Shown here one piece after another: positions 24,030 through 32,908 of a stretch of DNA of 64,000 nucleotides. The stretch covers positions 1 through 64,000 of the forward strand of contig NZ_JACOOZ010000004.1 of assembly GCF_014287775.1 (NCBI RefSeq), given 5' to 3'. The stretch comes from Eubacterium_G segne (lineage in GTDB: Bacteria > Bacillota > Clostridia > Lachnospirales > Lachnospiraceae). Position 1 is the stretch's first letter. Each line of letters opens with the position of its first letter. The notes below the pieces were generated by a model. That model was not told the origin of the DNA and did not search any database. It worked only from the letters and a program-made list of their open reading frames with translations. The position numbers were made by a program, and so were the translations under genes.

Positions 24030-25325
24030 TTACATTTTTCTCTTCCACGCAAGCTGGGTTCCGTATCCTTCCTTAATGAATCTGTGACTTTTAACCTCTT
24101 CCCACTGCTCTGCGAATTTAAGTCTCATGATACTTGTTATCTCTCTGGATTCGTACTGTTTCGGCTTGCAGTTTTCGTGGTGCAACGCTCTCTCGTAAAT
24201 CATCTGAACACATACAAACTCCTCATCCGTCATTTCAAGAAACATCTCAATGATGCCCACAAGAGTATCCTGAGGCATGCATTCCTTCTGAAATTCAATA
24301 AGTTCCTTTTCCAAATCCTTATTAAATACAAGTTTAGTGTTTATGCCCTTTTTATACATATTCATTATTTCAGCCCAGCACTGTTCTATGTATGCCCTTG
24401 TTTCTTCCTCATTCTTCAGCGGATGATGCAACGCCTTTTCCTTATTTACCATTACCGGTACAAATCTTCTGTTACCTGTACGGTCAAATGGCAGAAAATC
24501 AGCATTATTGGAAGAACCCACAAATATGCACTGTCTTGGTCTGTCCTCAGGATGGGTTTCATAAGGAACCTTGTAAGTTTCACTCTGACGGCTTAGAAAT
24601 GACTTAATGTCCTCAACGCTTCTTGCGTTACAGGTTGCAAGCATTTCCGCCATTTCAATAATCCAATGTCCCTGAATCTTACGGAACACGTTGTCATCAT
24701 CAAGTTTTCTTAAGTCATCCGAAAACCACTCATTTTCCATTGCAAGAAGTCTTAAAAAACTTGACTTTCCTGCACCCTGCCCGCCTACCAGACAAACCAT
24801 GTATTCAAACTTGCACCCGGGATTGTAAACTCTGTGTACTGCACCCATCATCATTATTCTTGTTGCTTCAAATATGTAATCACTTTCATCTGTTCCAAGG
24901 TATCTTGGTAACAGATATCTAAGCCTTGATTTTCCGTCCCACTCCAGACTTTCCAATTTGTCTATAATGGGATGATAATGGTTGTTGTTGCCTACAATGT
25001 CAATTGCACGTTTTATGTTTTTATCTCTTGTAATGCCATAGAATTTCTCCATTCTAAGCATTATGTTGTTAAAATCCGTATCGGTAAATGTCTTTGAACG
25101 TCTTCTCCAATCCATCTTCTTAACAATGTCTGTCTTACAGGAAAGTTCATTACGCCTTATTGCATCCTTTAACATTGGGTCCTTATTTAAAACCTCAATG
25201 ACATTTTCAATGGTTTGTCTCGGACTTCCATCAGGACGTTTTTTTAGGCTATCTCTTATAGCCTCGATTTCTTTATTATCTGTGTCCTCCGCATTGGAGG
25301 ATTTATTTATTACTGTGTTATTCAT
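24030..25325 (-). CDS. VirE-like replication ATPase/helicase of element A
   Basis: A 431-residue P-loop protein of the virulence-associated E family, which replaces primase-helicases on many phages and mobile elements. Walker A is VGGQGAGKSSFLRLL (about residues 185-200), followed by EMAEMLATCNARSVEDIKSF and the sensor-like FVGSSNNADFLPFDRTGNRRF. The N-terminal third may bind DNA. It probably replicates the excised circle from the adjacent ATTTAC array. It lies downstream of the MobC-like gene across a 118-bp spacer with an inverted repeat. Confidence 0.8.
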   Translation of the reverse strand: MNNTVINKSSNAEDTDNKEIEAIRDSLKKRPDGSPRQTIENVIEVLNKDPMLKDAIRRNELSCKTDIVKKMDWRRRSKTFTDTDFNNIMLRMEKFYGITRDKNIKRAIDIVGNNNHYHPIIDKLESLEWDGKSRLRYLLPRYLGTDESDYIFEATRIMMMGAVHRVYNPGCKFEYMVCLVGGQGAGKSSFLRLLAMENEWFSDDLRKLDDDNVFRKIQGHWIIEMAEMLATCNARSVEDIKSFLSRQSETYKVPYETHPEDRPRQCIFVGSSNNADFLPFDRTGNRRFVPVMVNKEKALHHPLKNEEETRAYIEQCWAEIMNMYKKGINTKLVFNKDLEKELIEFQKECMPQDTLVGIIEMFLEMTDEEFVCVQMIYERALHHENCKPKQYESREITSIMRLKFAEQWEEVKSHRFIKEGYGTQLAWKRKM

Positions 25326-25359
25326 TTTTCCTCCGTAATTTAAAAATTTTGTTGTTATT

Positions 25360-25414
25360 GGAGGTAACCCCTGCTATAATTTAATTGGTAATAAAAGTAG
25401 CGGGGACAACCTCC
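25360..25414 (-). promoter_or_regulatory. Long inverted repeat in the leader of the replication gene
   Basis: GGAGGTAACCCCTGCTA (25360-25376) pairs with TAGCGGGGACAACCTCC (25398-25414) with few mismatches, around an AT-rich loop, 35 bp before the start of the replication gene. It could be a terminator, attenuator or origin structure. Confidence 0.5.
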
Positions 25415-25444
25415 TTGTTACCTTGTAAGTCTTAAGCTTATTGC

Positions 25445-25777
25445 TTAGGGCTTTTTTCTTTCTTCAAATCCATCTAATATATCCAACATTGTTCTAATTG
25501 GGACAAATACCTCTTCATCAATTTCTCCACCAGCCTCAATCCTCTTTAACTGTGCTATTATTTCTTGGAGATATTTTCTGAAACTAAGCATCATTAGCGG
25601 ATTCCCCACAGCTCTTATTTTTGTATAAAGTAATGATTGAACAATAAATTCCTGCTTTGTCTGAAATCCACTTAGTTTTGCCCTCATATTTATTTCTTCG
25701 TTTTCTTCTTGTGACACCCTAAAGGCAACTGTTACATTTCTCCATCTGCCTTTTGCATCATTATTCTTCGCACTCAT
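25445..25777 (-). CDS. MobC-like relaxosome protein of element A
   Basis: A 110-residue accessory protein. The N-terminus GRWRNVTVAFRVSQEENEEI followed by LSGFQTKQEFIVQSLL has the ribbon-helix-helix layout of MobC/MobA-accessory proteins that bind oriT and help the relaxase. Its counterpart in element B starts GRWRNRIVSFRVSEEEAKII. The start lies inside the end of the integrase gene (17-bp overlap), so the integration and mobilization genes are coupled. Confidence 0.7.
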   Translation of the reverse strand: MSAKNNDAKGRWRNVTVAFRVSQEENEEINMRAKLSGFQTKQEFIVQSLLYTKIRAVGNPLMMLSFRKYLQEIIAQLKRIEAGGEIDEEVFVPIRTMLDILDGFEERKKP

Positions 25778-26852
25778 CTAATAAAGCCTCTCTTTCTGCA
25801 TCCATAGTTTTTGCCATATCTGTTTGTACAGTTGGAAATAGATGTGCATATTTATAAGTGATGTCTACAGCCTCGTGGCCTAGTCTGTCGGCTATGGCAA
25901 GTGCTGTATAGCCTTTATTAATCAAATATGATACATGTGAATGTCTTAAATCATGTATTCTTATTCTTTTAACTCCTGCAGCTTTTGAACCTCTTATCAT
26001 TTCATGGCGAAAATAGCTTTTTGAATTTTGAAATATTCTGTCATTTTCTTTGATGCCATATATACTTGCCAAATATTCCTTAATTTCTTCTGCCAAAAAT
26101 TCAGGAATTACTATATCCCTTATGCTTTTAGGTGTCTTTGGGTCCGTCACAATGTCTTTACCTTTAACCTTTTTATATGACTTTGTTATTTTCAAAACAT
26201 TATTTTCAAAATCAAAATCTTTCGGTGTTAAGGCAAGAAGTTCACCAATTCTAAGCCCACACCAATAAAGTATTTCAAATCCATAATATGATTGTGGTTT
26301 ATCTGCCACCTGCTCAATAAATTTCTGGTATTCCTTCTGCGTCCAGAAATCAACATTTCTATCTCTTGCACTGCCCATGTTCCCAGCCTTGCTTGCGACA
26401 TTCCATTTAAGCCCATAATATCTGACTGCATGATTAAGCATTGCACTTAGCTGATTATGAATTGTTCCAAGATATGATTTTGAAAAGCTCTTACCATTTT
26501 GAGTTGTTAAGCTCTGAATTTCTCTTTGCCACTCAAAAATGTCCGTTACCTTTAATTCATTTATTTTTCTCTTGCCAAGATAAGGAAGAATTTTTGTTAA
26601 AATTATGTATTCCTTTTCTTCCCAAGTGTTTGGTCTTACCTTATGACTTACATCTCTTTTATATAATTCAAAGAAATCTTCAATGGTCATATCCAGGTCC
26701 TGGTGGTCTTGCAGTTTGAAATGTCTTTCCCAATCAAGAGCTTCAGATTTTGTTCTGAAGCCTCTTTTGGTTTTCTGTTTTCGCTCACCTTTATAATTTT
26801 TGTAATAACATCTAACTTCCCATTTATCTGTTTTGGGATTCTTAAAAACCAT
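25761..26852 (-). CDS. int: Tyrosine integrase of element A
   Basis: A 363-residue phage/Tn916-type site-specific recombinase. It has an AP2-like arm-binding N-terminus (WEVRCYYKNYKGERKQKTKR), a SAM-like core-binding domain and a catalytic domain with Arg in GLRIGELLALTP, His-x-x-Arg in HDLRHSHVSYL, His in LGHEAVD and the nucleophile in TYKYAHLFP. It should recombine the guaA-like cores flanking the element, recognising arm units of the ATTGTCA type. It is followed by the MobC-like gene and preceded by the excisionase. Full length, apparently active. Confidence 0.92.
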   Translation of the reverse strand: MVFKNPKTDKWEVRCYYKNYKGERKQKTKRGFRTKSEALDWERHFKLQDHQDLDMTIEDFFELYKRDVSHKVRPNTWEEKEYIILTKILPYLGKRKINELKVTDIFEWQREIQSLTTQNGKSFSKSYLGTIHNQLSAMLNHAVRYYGLKWNVASKAGNMGSARDRNVDFWTQKEYQKFIEQVADKPQSYYGFEILYWCGLRIGELLALTPKDFDFENNVLKITKSYKKVKGKDIVTDPKTPKSIRDIVIPEFLAEEIKEYLASIYGIKENDRIFQNSKSYFRHEMIRGSKAAGVKRIRIHDLRHSHVSYLINKGYTALAIADRLGHEAVDITYKYAHLFPTVQTDMAKTMDAEREALLDECEE

Positions 26853-26864
26853 TTATTTCACCTC

Positions 26865-27050
26865 CTATTTAGTCTTAATTCCATAGATTCGTTCTTCAAA
26901 ATACTGTCTGCTAAGTCTCCCCTGAACAGTTACAAACCCCTGCTCTTTAAGTTCATTATTAAGTTTTCTAATAATCTTATAAGCCATAGCTTCTGAAACT
27001 CCCATTTCCTTTGCTACATCGCTTGCTCTAACAAAAAGTGTATCTGCCAT
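26865..27050 (-). CDS. Excisionase-like HTH protein of element A
   Basis: A 61-residue protein with a helix-turn-helix, LFVRASDVAKEMGVSEAMAY, followed by KIIRKLNNELKEQG. Small HTH proteins directly before a tyrosine integrase act as excisionases. The element B equivalent (35537-35716) is clearly related. It lies 12 bp before the integrase gene and is the first gene under the divergent control region 27051-27251. Confidence 0.75.
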   Translation of the reverse strand: MADTLFVRASDVAKEMGVSEAMAYKIIRKLNNELKEQGFVTVQGRLSRQYFEERIYGIKTK

Positions 27051-27059
27051 AATATCACC

Positions 27060-27240
27060 TCCTACCTATTTAAATTTCATCACTTTGTACAGTGCATTTT
27101 TGAACTGTGTTGTACTCATTTTATCAGTTCACTTTTGCACTGTCAAGTAAAACATTTCACTTATGACTGTTTTGTAATCTTTATATTTCACAAATGAACT
27201 GTTTATGATATAATACAAGCAGTTATAAAATGATATGGAA
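27060..27240. promoter_or_regulatory. Divergent control region with repressor operators, element A
   Basis: CAGTGCATTTTTGAACTG (27090-27107), CAGTTCACTTTTGCACTG (27125-27142) and TTCACAAATGAACTG (27187-27201) share an imperfect CAGTTCA...TGNACTG dyad. A -10 TATAAT (27209-27214) with TTCACA 16 bp upstream fits the repressor promoter. A related CAGTTCATAAATGTAC lies at 28639 near the right end. Confidence 0.65.
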
Positions 27241-27251
27241 GGATATGTTTT

Positions 27252-27863
27252 ATGGGAAAAAATAAAAGAGATTTTTCTTTAAATGCTAAAAATCTTGCCT
27301 CAGCAAATTTAGGACAAAAGATTAGATTTTACAGACAAATTGCCGGCATGACTCAAAAAGAATTGGGATCTGCCTGTGGTGTAAATGAATCAACTATAAG
27401 AAATTATGAACTTGGAAATCGCTATCCGGATTCAGACACTATATTTGAGATTTCAAATGCTTTGGAGATTTCTCCATACGTGCTTGCAACTCCTGATCCT
27501 ATTTCAGCTGCAAGTTCTCTACAATACTTATTCAGTATGGAAAAAACTTTGGATTTGACTCCAACAACTATAGATGGAAAAGTTTATTTAGAGGTATCTT
27601 CCGACATAGACGTAAACGATGCTACTGTTGCTCCTCTTTCAAATCTTAAAAGAATGTTTAGCCATTGGGCAACAATGTATGAGAAATTTATCAATGAAGA
27701 AATTGACGAGGAAACCTACCTATTATGGCAGGCAAAGTATTTAAGCTTTGGAACCGATTCAGCTGACTTCTTATTGGATGCAGAAAACGAAAAAGCTATC
27801 GAAGTGGATAAGAATATCTCTGATGCAAAGAAGAGATTTAGGAAAGCTAATTTGAAGGATTAA
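27252..27863 (+). CDS. XRE-family repressor of element A
   Basis: A 203-residue regulator. The helix-turn-helix spans about residues 20-65 (LGQKIRFYRQIAGMTQKELG, ACGVNESTIRNYELGNRYPD). The remainder is a longer C-terminal domain without a protease-like Ser-Lys pair that I can see. GGAAGGA precedes the ATG. It is divergent from the excisionase and integrase genes across repeated dyads, so it probably represses excision and transfer. The shorter element B repressor (35927-36388) shares the MTQKELG/LTQKELG core and C-terminal pattern (DxxTxxxWxxKYxxx, KxxYDNWRYNY). Confidence 0.85.
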   Translation: MGKNKRDFSLNAKNLASANLGQKIRFYRQIAGMTQKELGSACGVNESTIRNYELGNRYPDSDTIFEISNALEISPYVLATPDPISAASSLQYLFSMEKTLDLTPTTIDGKVYLEVSSDIDVNDATVAPLSNLKRMFSHWATMYEKFINEEIDEETYLLWQAKYLSFGTDSADFLLDAENEKAIEVDKNISDAKKRFRKANLKD

Positions 27864-27894
27864 ATTTATATGTTTATTTAAGAGAGATGATAAA

Positions 27895-28554
27895 ATGGGA
27901 AAAAATATCAACGAATATATCAATAAATTTATTGATAGTTACCATAACGATAAAAACGGAAGATATAGATCATATGATCACTGTAGAGAAAGTTTCTTAA
28001 AATATAAAAATGATGAAACCATGTACAATTATATAACATTAAATTTATATGCCTACCTAGCTAGTTGGGGTATGCTACGAAATTCTTTTTTAATGCAAAA
28101 AGATTATTTATTTAGTAAGCCTGTTGTCGAAATACTTTGTAAGGATAAATATTCAAATTTAATAAGTTTTAATCCTTTTAAAGAGAATATTATCACAGAT
28201 CTTGAAACTATAATGAGTTTAAGAGATGAAATAAAAGAGTACTATATGGGTCAAACTTATATAGAAGATGGTACTAACAAAACAAAAACAATTTCCAATG
28301 TAACAGATACATTAATTACTAAAATCATATTAGGAACTCTTGGATGCGTTCCAGCATATGACCAATATTTTGTAAAAGCGCTACGTCGGAACAAAATAAA
28401 TGGGGTTTTCAATTTAAATAGTATGAAGCAAATAATTCAATACGCCAAAGACAACAAAGAAGAAATCGAAAAAGCTTGTAATAAACTTGGTGATTTGTAC
28501 ACCCCTATGAAAATTATAGATATGTATTTCTGGGAAGTTGGAATTGAAAAATAG
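27895..28554 (+). CDS. Unrecognised 219-residue protein, element A cargo
   Basis: A soluble helical protein without signal or membrane segments. Its start has AGAGATGA upstream and it follows the repressor by 31 bp, so the two share a transcript that ends at the terminator at 28581. Motifs include NGRYRSYDHCRESF near residue 21 and TPMKIIDMYFWEVG at the end. I recall similar proteins as common hypotheticals on mobile elements but know no function. Constitutive expression with the repressor suggests it works while the element is integrated, for example in host protection or maintenance; that is inference. Confidence 0.6.
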   Translation: MGKNINEYINKFIDSYHNDKNGRYRSYDHCRESFLKYKNDETMYNYITLNLYAYLASWGMLRNSFLMQKDYLFSKPVVEILCKDKYSNLISFNPFKENIITDLETIMSLRDEIKEYYMGQTYIEDGTNKTKTISNVTDTLITKIILGTLGCVPAYDQYFVKALRRNKINGVFNLNSMKQIIQYAKDNKEEIEKACNKLGDLYTPMKIIDMYFWEVGIEK

Positions 28555-28580
28555 AATATTGGTATTTCAGTCATAACCAC

Positions 28581-28612
28581 CCCTGCGGTGTCACTGCAGG
28601 GTCTTTTTATTT
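28581..28612 (+). terminator. Rho-independent terminator of the repressor operon, element A
   Basis: CCCTGCGGTG pairs with CACTGCAGGG around a single base, followed by TCTTTTTATTTT. Confidence 0.9.
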
Positions 28613-28690
28613 TATAAAGGAAAAATATGTAATTTTATCAGTTCATAAATGTACGCTTTTGAACGTTTTTTATAAAAAATAGCAAAAAAT

Positions 28691-28757
28691 ATTGTCATTT
28701 TATTGTCACTCTAAAAAAGAAAAAACCTACAAACCCTTTATTTATGGGGTTTGTAGG
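28691..28757. repeat. Right-end arm repeats and hairpin of element A
   Basis: ATTGTCATTTT (28691-28701) and ATTGTCACTCT (28702-28712) repeat the left-end pair. CCTACAAACCC (28726-28736) and GGGTTTGTAGG (28747-28757) then form a hairpin with a TTTATTTAT-type loop just before the att core. Confidence 0.7.
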
Positions 28758-28778
28758 CATATAGAATTTATTTTTGCA

Positions 28779-28790
28779 TTATTCAAACTC
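28779..28790. other. guaA-like attachment core, element A/B boundary
   Basis: TTATTCAAACTC matches the guaA 3'-end core. Element A lies to its left and element B to its right. Confidence 0.75.
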
Positions 28791-29413
28791 GGCGTGTACT
28801 AAGTTTGACTTAAACATTTTTGTTTAGGTTGTATGCGTTTTTATCTGTTAACTTACCTGTATTATATTATTTGTATTATCCTTCTGATTTCGTGTTGCCA
28901 TAGTGTTGCCACGAGGGTATTATAACATAAGTTATATCTTATTTCATTAAGTTATTTTTATTATCTTCAATTTGGTTTATTTTTTGCCACTAATCAATAT
29001 ACTTTCTTACTTTCTCTATCTTCTCTTGTTTTACAACGTACAGAAATTCTTGCAAAATATTTTTAATTTTTTACACTTCAGATAACAAATTAAGAAATAC
29101 TCTCGAAGGTAAATGCTTCAAAATAATTTGAATCTCTCCTAATATTTATGATATTATAAATTGCAAATGTATAGAATTTACATACGAAAAATACAAGAGA
29201 AACGCCTAAAATAGGCAAGATGCTACTGTGAGTTGCGCAAATTCCACCTTTAAATGGTTGAGGATTTTCATTTTTTCACTAAAATTTGTAACAGTACATT
29301 TACTCATATCAGAATTTATAGATTGCGAGATAGGGGGTGCTCACTTTTTAAGCAATTTGGTAGCTTGAGTTATTGTACTATACAAAAAACAAGAAGGAGA
29401 GGAGATATAAATA
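28791..29413. other. Left end of element B, non-coding
   Basis: About 620 bp without a gene. CTTAAACATTTTTGTTTAGG (28812-28831) matches the operators of element B's own repressor. GTTGCCATAGT / GTTGCCACGAG (28894-28915) is the paired arm repeat found again at 36468-36489. I see nothing recognisable in 28920-29400, although it is long enough to hold a leader or small RNA. Confidence 0.6.
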
Positions 29414-30124
29414 ATGACGTTTTCTAGTAAATTGCAAAAATTAAGAAAGGATAATAACTTGTCGCAAGAGCAACTAGCTTCTGAGTTATGTGTATCCAGA
29501 CAAGCCATCTCAAAATGGGAACTGGGAACCCTACCGGATATTAATAATTTAGTAAAGATAAGCAATTTTTTTGATTGCTCTTTAGATTATCTTATGAATG
29601 ATGATAAGGAAGACCAATTTGAGGAGGAGTTTAGCAACGAACACAATAAAATTGCAAATAATAAAAATGTAGGCACAAAATCCACTGCAATCAAAAGGCA
29701 TCTCAAATTCATATTGCCTGGATCTGGAATGACTATTTCGATCATTTTCCTTATACTAATAAAATTAATATCAACATTTTTTCCAACTCCCATTGCCAGA
29801 CAGGCAGAATCTGGAACCTGGTATACAGGTTTTATAGGGTTCATCGATTATTATAATTTGTATGGAATTGTTAATATAGCATTGCTTTTGTTTATGTTAT
29901 CATTTACATTTTTTTCTTTTTTTATTGTTAAAAAGAAAAATAAATCCAAGAAAAATATCTTATTAACCTTAATTGGATATGCAATGATTATGATATTTTG
30001 CATAAAATCATTATATGAAATAAATACAAAACCTTTTGTTTCACTGAATTTTTTAGAAATCGTTATATCAATTATTTATATCGCGTGTGCAATACTTTTA
30101 TTCTCTCGGGAAATTAAAGATTGA
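29414..30124 (+). CDS. XRE-family DNA-binding protein with membrane domain
   Basis: A 236-residue protein. The N-terminal helix-turn-helix (LQKLRKDNNLSQEQLASELC, RQAISKWELGTLPDINNLVK) is followed by an acidic linker and four hydrophobic segments (FILPGSGMTISIIFLILIK, VNIALLLFMLSFTFFSFFIV, and two more). The helix-turn-helix plus membrane design suggests a membrane-tethered regulator that responds to an envelope signal or peptide. It is followed 26 bp later by a secreted protein gene with a GGAGG site, so they form a two-gene cargo unit of element B. AGGAGAGGAG precedes the ATG. Confidence 0.75.
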   Translation: MTFSSKLQKLRKDNNLSQEQLASELCVSRQAISKWELGTLPDINNLVKISNFFDCSLDYLMNDDKEDQFEEEFSNEHNKIANNKNVGTKSTAIKRHLKFILPGSGMTISIIFLILIKLISTFFPTPIARQAESGTWYTGFIGFIDYYNLYGIVNIALLLFMLSFTFFSFFIVKKKNKSKKNILLTLIGYAMIMIFCIKSLYEINTKPFVSLNFLEIVISIIYIACAILLFSREIKD

Positions 30125-30150
30125 TAACAAATAACAGGAGGTAAAACACT

Positions 30151-30831
30151 ATGAAGAAATTATTAAGCTTAATTACAATTTGTATGATTACTACATTATG
30201 TATTTCTATTAATTCATCCGCAGCTACATTTGGAGATAATTTGACTTATGACAAAGTTAGCAATGCTGAAATAGCTACAAAAACAAATCAATTTTTCCAG
30301 GAAGGAACTATACATATTACAAATAAACAGGAAATAAAAGAATACCAAGAATCAATGGGGCTGAAATACGATCCAGATGTAATAGAAATATACAGACATA
30401 TCGATGTTCCTAACGAAAATGCTATGATACAAACATTATATTTTGGTGATGATTATTGTATAAAAAACAAAAAAGTAACTAGAAAAACAGATAAAAGTAA
30501 TGTCTTAAGACAATATAAAAGACCTGCTGGAAAAGTAAAAATTTCAGAAAGCGTTAGCATAAGTAACACATTTTCTGCATCTGGTGGAGTTACATCAAAA
30601 ATATTAAACGCACAGTTGGGATACAACGTTACCAAAACAAATAAATTTAGTATAAGTTGGAGTAATACTTACAAATATCCTGTAACAATAAAAATATACC
30701 CTATTTACTCTATTACAACTGGAGAAGTATGGGAAAAAGATTTATTTTTTGATGACCACGTAGGAAATTTCACTGCTAAAAAAGCAATCGGAGACGATAT
30801 TGTCGTTAAGCAACGAAAAACAAAAAAATAA
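30151..30831 (+). CDS. Secreted protein of unknown function, element B cargo
   Basis: A 226-residue protein with a clear Sec signal peptide (MKKLLSLITICMITTLCISI, cleavage likely after SSAA). The mature part has a helical first half and a beta-rich second half with alternating Ser/Val/Asn residues (ISESVSISNTFSASGG, NVTKTNKFSISWSNTYKYPV, IYPIYSITTGEVWEKD). That pattern resembles beta-hairpin pore-forming or antimicrobial proteins, but I recognise no family. It is coupled with the membrane-bound regulator upstream and ends at a terminator. A secreted toxin or bacteriocin is one possibility; an envelope stress factor is another. Confidence 0.6.
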   Translation: MKKLLSLITICMITTLCISINSSAATFGDNLTYDKVSNAEIATKTNQFFQEGTIHITNKQEIKEYQESMGLKYDPDVIEIYRHIDVPNENAMIQTLYFGDDYCIKNKKVTRKTDKSNVLRQYKRPAGKVKISESVSISNTFSASGGVTSKILNAQLGYNVTKTNKFSISWSNTYKYPVTIKIYPIYSITTGEVWEKDLFFDDHVGNFTAKKAIGDDIVVKQRKTKK

Positions 30832-30852
30832 ATCTTTATACTTAACTAACTT

Positions 30853-30890
30853 AAGAATCAATCATATTACAATACGATTGATTCTTTTTA
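30853..30890 (+). terminator. Terminator after the secreted protein gene
   Basis: AAGAATCAATC pairs with GATTGATTCTT, followed by a T run. It may also stop minus-strand readthrough from the relaxase gene. Confidence 0.85.
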
Positions 30891-30960
30891 GTACATAGTA
30901 TTGGTTATACTAATTTTTGTGTCTGATATCTAACTATATATTTTTATACTATCACATACG

Positions 30961-32193
30961 TTACCTGCTTCTAACATTTCTCTTATAATTTTCCTCACCC
31001 ATTTCAATTACCTTATTGTAATCCTCCCTCTTCAGGAATTTCTTAAAATATCCAAGTTTTTTCCTGTCATTATACAGTCCGTCAATCTCTTTTTCCTGCT
31101 CATCAATGCTTTCTCTTAGTCTGCTATTTTGTTTCCTTAGCATTTCATTTACTTCAAGTTGTTCATTATATTTTTCTGTCAGTTCCTTAAGTTGCGCAAA
31201 ACATCCCTTTGCAAATTTAACCACATTTTTAAATGCATCATACATTTTATCTATAAATGGAATGACAATCCTTTCCCGATAATTCTTGGCAGACATGATT
31301 TCCTTTGGATTGTCCGGTCCTTTTCTAATCATGGTTTCAAGTTTTTTCACATTTTTTCCTAAGTCAGCCACATTTTCAACTATTTTTAATTCCTCATACA
31401 TGTCTGCTAATTCTTTTTCAGCCGCTATCTGCTTAATCATCGTTTCCTTAAGTTCCTGTTCAGATTCAGCATTTTCCCTGGCTAACTGATTTGCTTTTTT
31501 TGTTTCTGCCAGAGTTTTATATTCTGCAACTTGTAAATCATTATTTCTGCCCTTTTCTTTTCCTTTCAGGAACTCTCCAATCCATGTGAATGACCTGTCC
31601 TCTGCATATTCTCTTATTCTGCCCTGCAGTACTTTTTCAAGAAATTCCTTTGTGCATACCTTTCTCTTTGACACTTGCCTTGACATTCCCTTTTTAAATC
31701 CGTCAGCTACGGGAACTGCCACCACGTGCATGTGTGGGCTTGCCTCATCATAATGTATTACTGCATTTGCCACAACAAGATTTGGTGCTTCCTTCTGTAA
31801 CATATTAAGCATTTCCTTAAATGCAACATCCATCCTTCTTAGCTTGTCAGGATTCTTATCCCAGAACTCCTTGTCTCCTATCTGAAAAATAAGTTCCACT
31901 GCCATGTCCTTGTTTGACTTTGCTGTCTTTTCAAAATAATCATCAATCTTTCTGTCATCCCTTGTCTGCTTTTTGTTATATTCCCTGACTGCTTCGTCAA
32001 ACTGTTCCTTATATACTTTTTTTACATCCTGCACTAATTTATCCGTACCCCATAAAATTACAATGTTCTCCTTATCGTATTCCAAGGAGCGGTACTTTCG
32101 TAAATTGTGCTTTGCAACACCTGAGAGTTTTGCCTTGCTGTTAATGGCACTGTTTTTCTGACTCAGGTGTGCTGAATATGATAATCCTGCCAT
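30961..32193 (-). CDS. MobV-family (Pre/Mob) relaxase of element B
   Basis: A 410-residue plasmid recombination/mobilization-type relaxase. The N-terminus LSYSAHLSQKNSAINSKAKL and the catalytic HYDEASPHMHVVAVP motif are typical of MobV enzymes, which nick oriT and pilot the strand to a helper secretion system. The C-terminal half (about residues 220-380) is a long coiled coil. It occupies the position held by the MobQ-type relaxase in element A, showing exchange of the transfer module. The oriT-like region lies directly upstream. Confidence 0.9.
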   Translation of the reverse strand: MAGLSYSAHLSQKNSAINSKAKLSGVAKHNLRKYRSLEYDKENIVILWGTDKLVQDVKKVYKEQFDEAVREYNKKQTRDDRKIDDYFEKTAKSNKDMAVELIFQIGDKEFWDKNPDKLRRMDVAFKEMLNMLQKEAPNLVVANAVIHYDEASPHMHVVAVPVADGFKKGMSRQVSKRKVCTKEFLEKVLQGRIREYAEDRSFTWIGEFLKGKEKGRNNDLQVAEYKTLAETKKANQLARENAESEQELKETMIKQIAAEKELADMYEELKIVENVADLGKNVKKLETMIRKGPDNPKEIMSAKNYRERIVIPFIDKMYDAFKNVVKFAKGCFAQLKELTEKYNEQLEVNEMLRKQNSRLRESIDEQEKEIDGLYNDRKKLGYFKKFLKREDYNKVIEMGEENYKRNVRSR

Positions 32194-32626
32194 AATCTCA
32201 CTCCTTTTTTCTTTTATTGTTTTGATACGTGCGGTGACACCTGCACGTTGTTAGTCTTTAGTAGTCTGCCCGAGGCTGTTGAAAACGGGTGGTTCTTATC
32301 AATTTGGCTCTGCCATAATTGATAACCCCCTAGCAGTTCTGTCATAGACACAACTGCGGGGGCTCTGCCGAGGGCTTATATAGCTGCTATCAATGCCTTA
32401 CTCATAACCTGTCAAATGGCATTTAGTGGTTACTGTAATTGTAATGGCAGCTACATTATGTTTAACCTCGGGACTCCGGGTCCCGAGGTCCTTAGTGATA
32501 TGATGTCACTAATTTCTAACTGTAACCAATCCTTTTTGGTTCTCCCTGATTATTCTTTAACCTGCAAGTGTCACTTGCAGGTATTGATATTATCAACGGG
32601 AACCCTATTTATGTTGCAAGCTGTTA
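32194..32626 (-). other. Putative oriT region of element B
   Basis: A non-coding stretch with several hairpins: TATCAATT/AATTGATA (about 32298-32325), GCAGTT/AACTGC (about 32335-32360), CCTCGGGAC/GTCCCGAGG (about 32466-32488), TTAGTGA/TCACTAA (about 32491-32512) and the 11-bp-arm palindrome ACCTGCAAGTG/CACTTGCAGGT (32560-32582) shared with element A. The location before the relaxase gene fits oriT. Confidence 0.6.
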
Positions 32627-32878
32627 CTACCATCTAAAGTCCCGGTGCATTCCAACGTTGTCAAGATATTTCTGTCTGTACTCTTCCCTCTCTTCTTCTG
32701 TAGGTGCCATTTTACTTTTTGTGTAATCCTCGTGCCTTGACATCTTGCTTAGTTTTTCTTCCAATTCAAAAATTATAAGATTATTAATTTCTTCATTATC
32801 TTTCATATCTAATACATGATACTTAATCAAAGCCATCATTAATTCATTGCTTATCATTCTTTTTTTGCTCATTTTCAA
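32627..32878 (-). CDS. Small DFRW-ending protein, element B
   Basis: An 83-residue helical protein with EEREEYRQKYLDNVGMHRDF then the terminal RW. It is the homolog of the 81-residue protein at 23561-23806 of element A, at the same place between putative origin and oriT. Function is unknown; conservation of position while relaxase and replicase were swapped suggests a role tied to the shared palindrome nearby. Confidence 0.65.
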   Translation of the reverse strand: MKMSKKRMISNELMMALIKYHVLDMKDNEEINNLIIFELEEKLSKMSRHEDYTKSKMAPTEEEREEYRQKYLDNVGMHRDFRW

Positions 32879-32908
32879 ACCTCACTGTTTTGTAACTAAT
32901 CTTGTTCC

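Noticed and set aside
29168..29274. Possible riboswitch before the XRE-membrane gene
   Set aside because: Some paired segments are visible but none matched a riboswitch consensus I know, and the distance to the gene is long.
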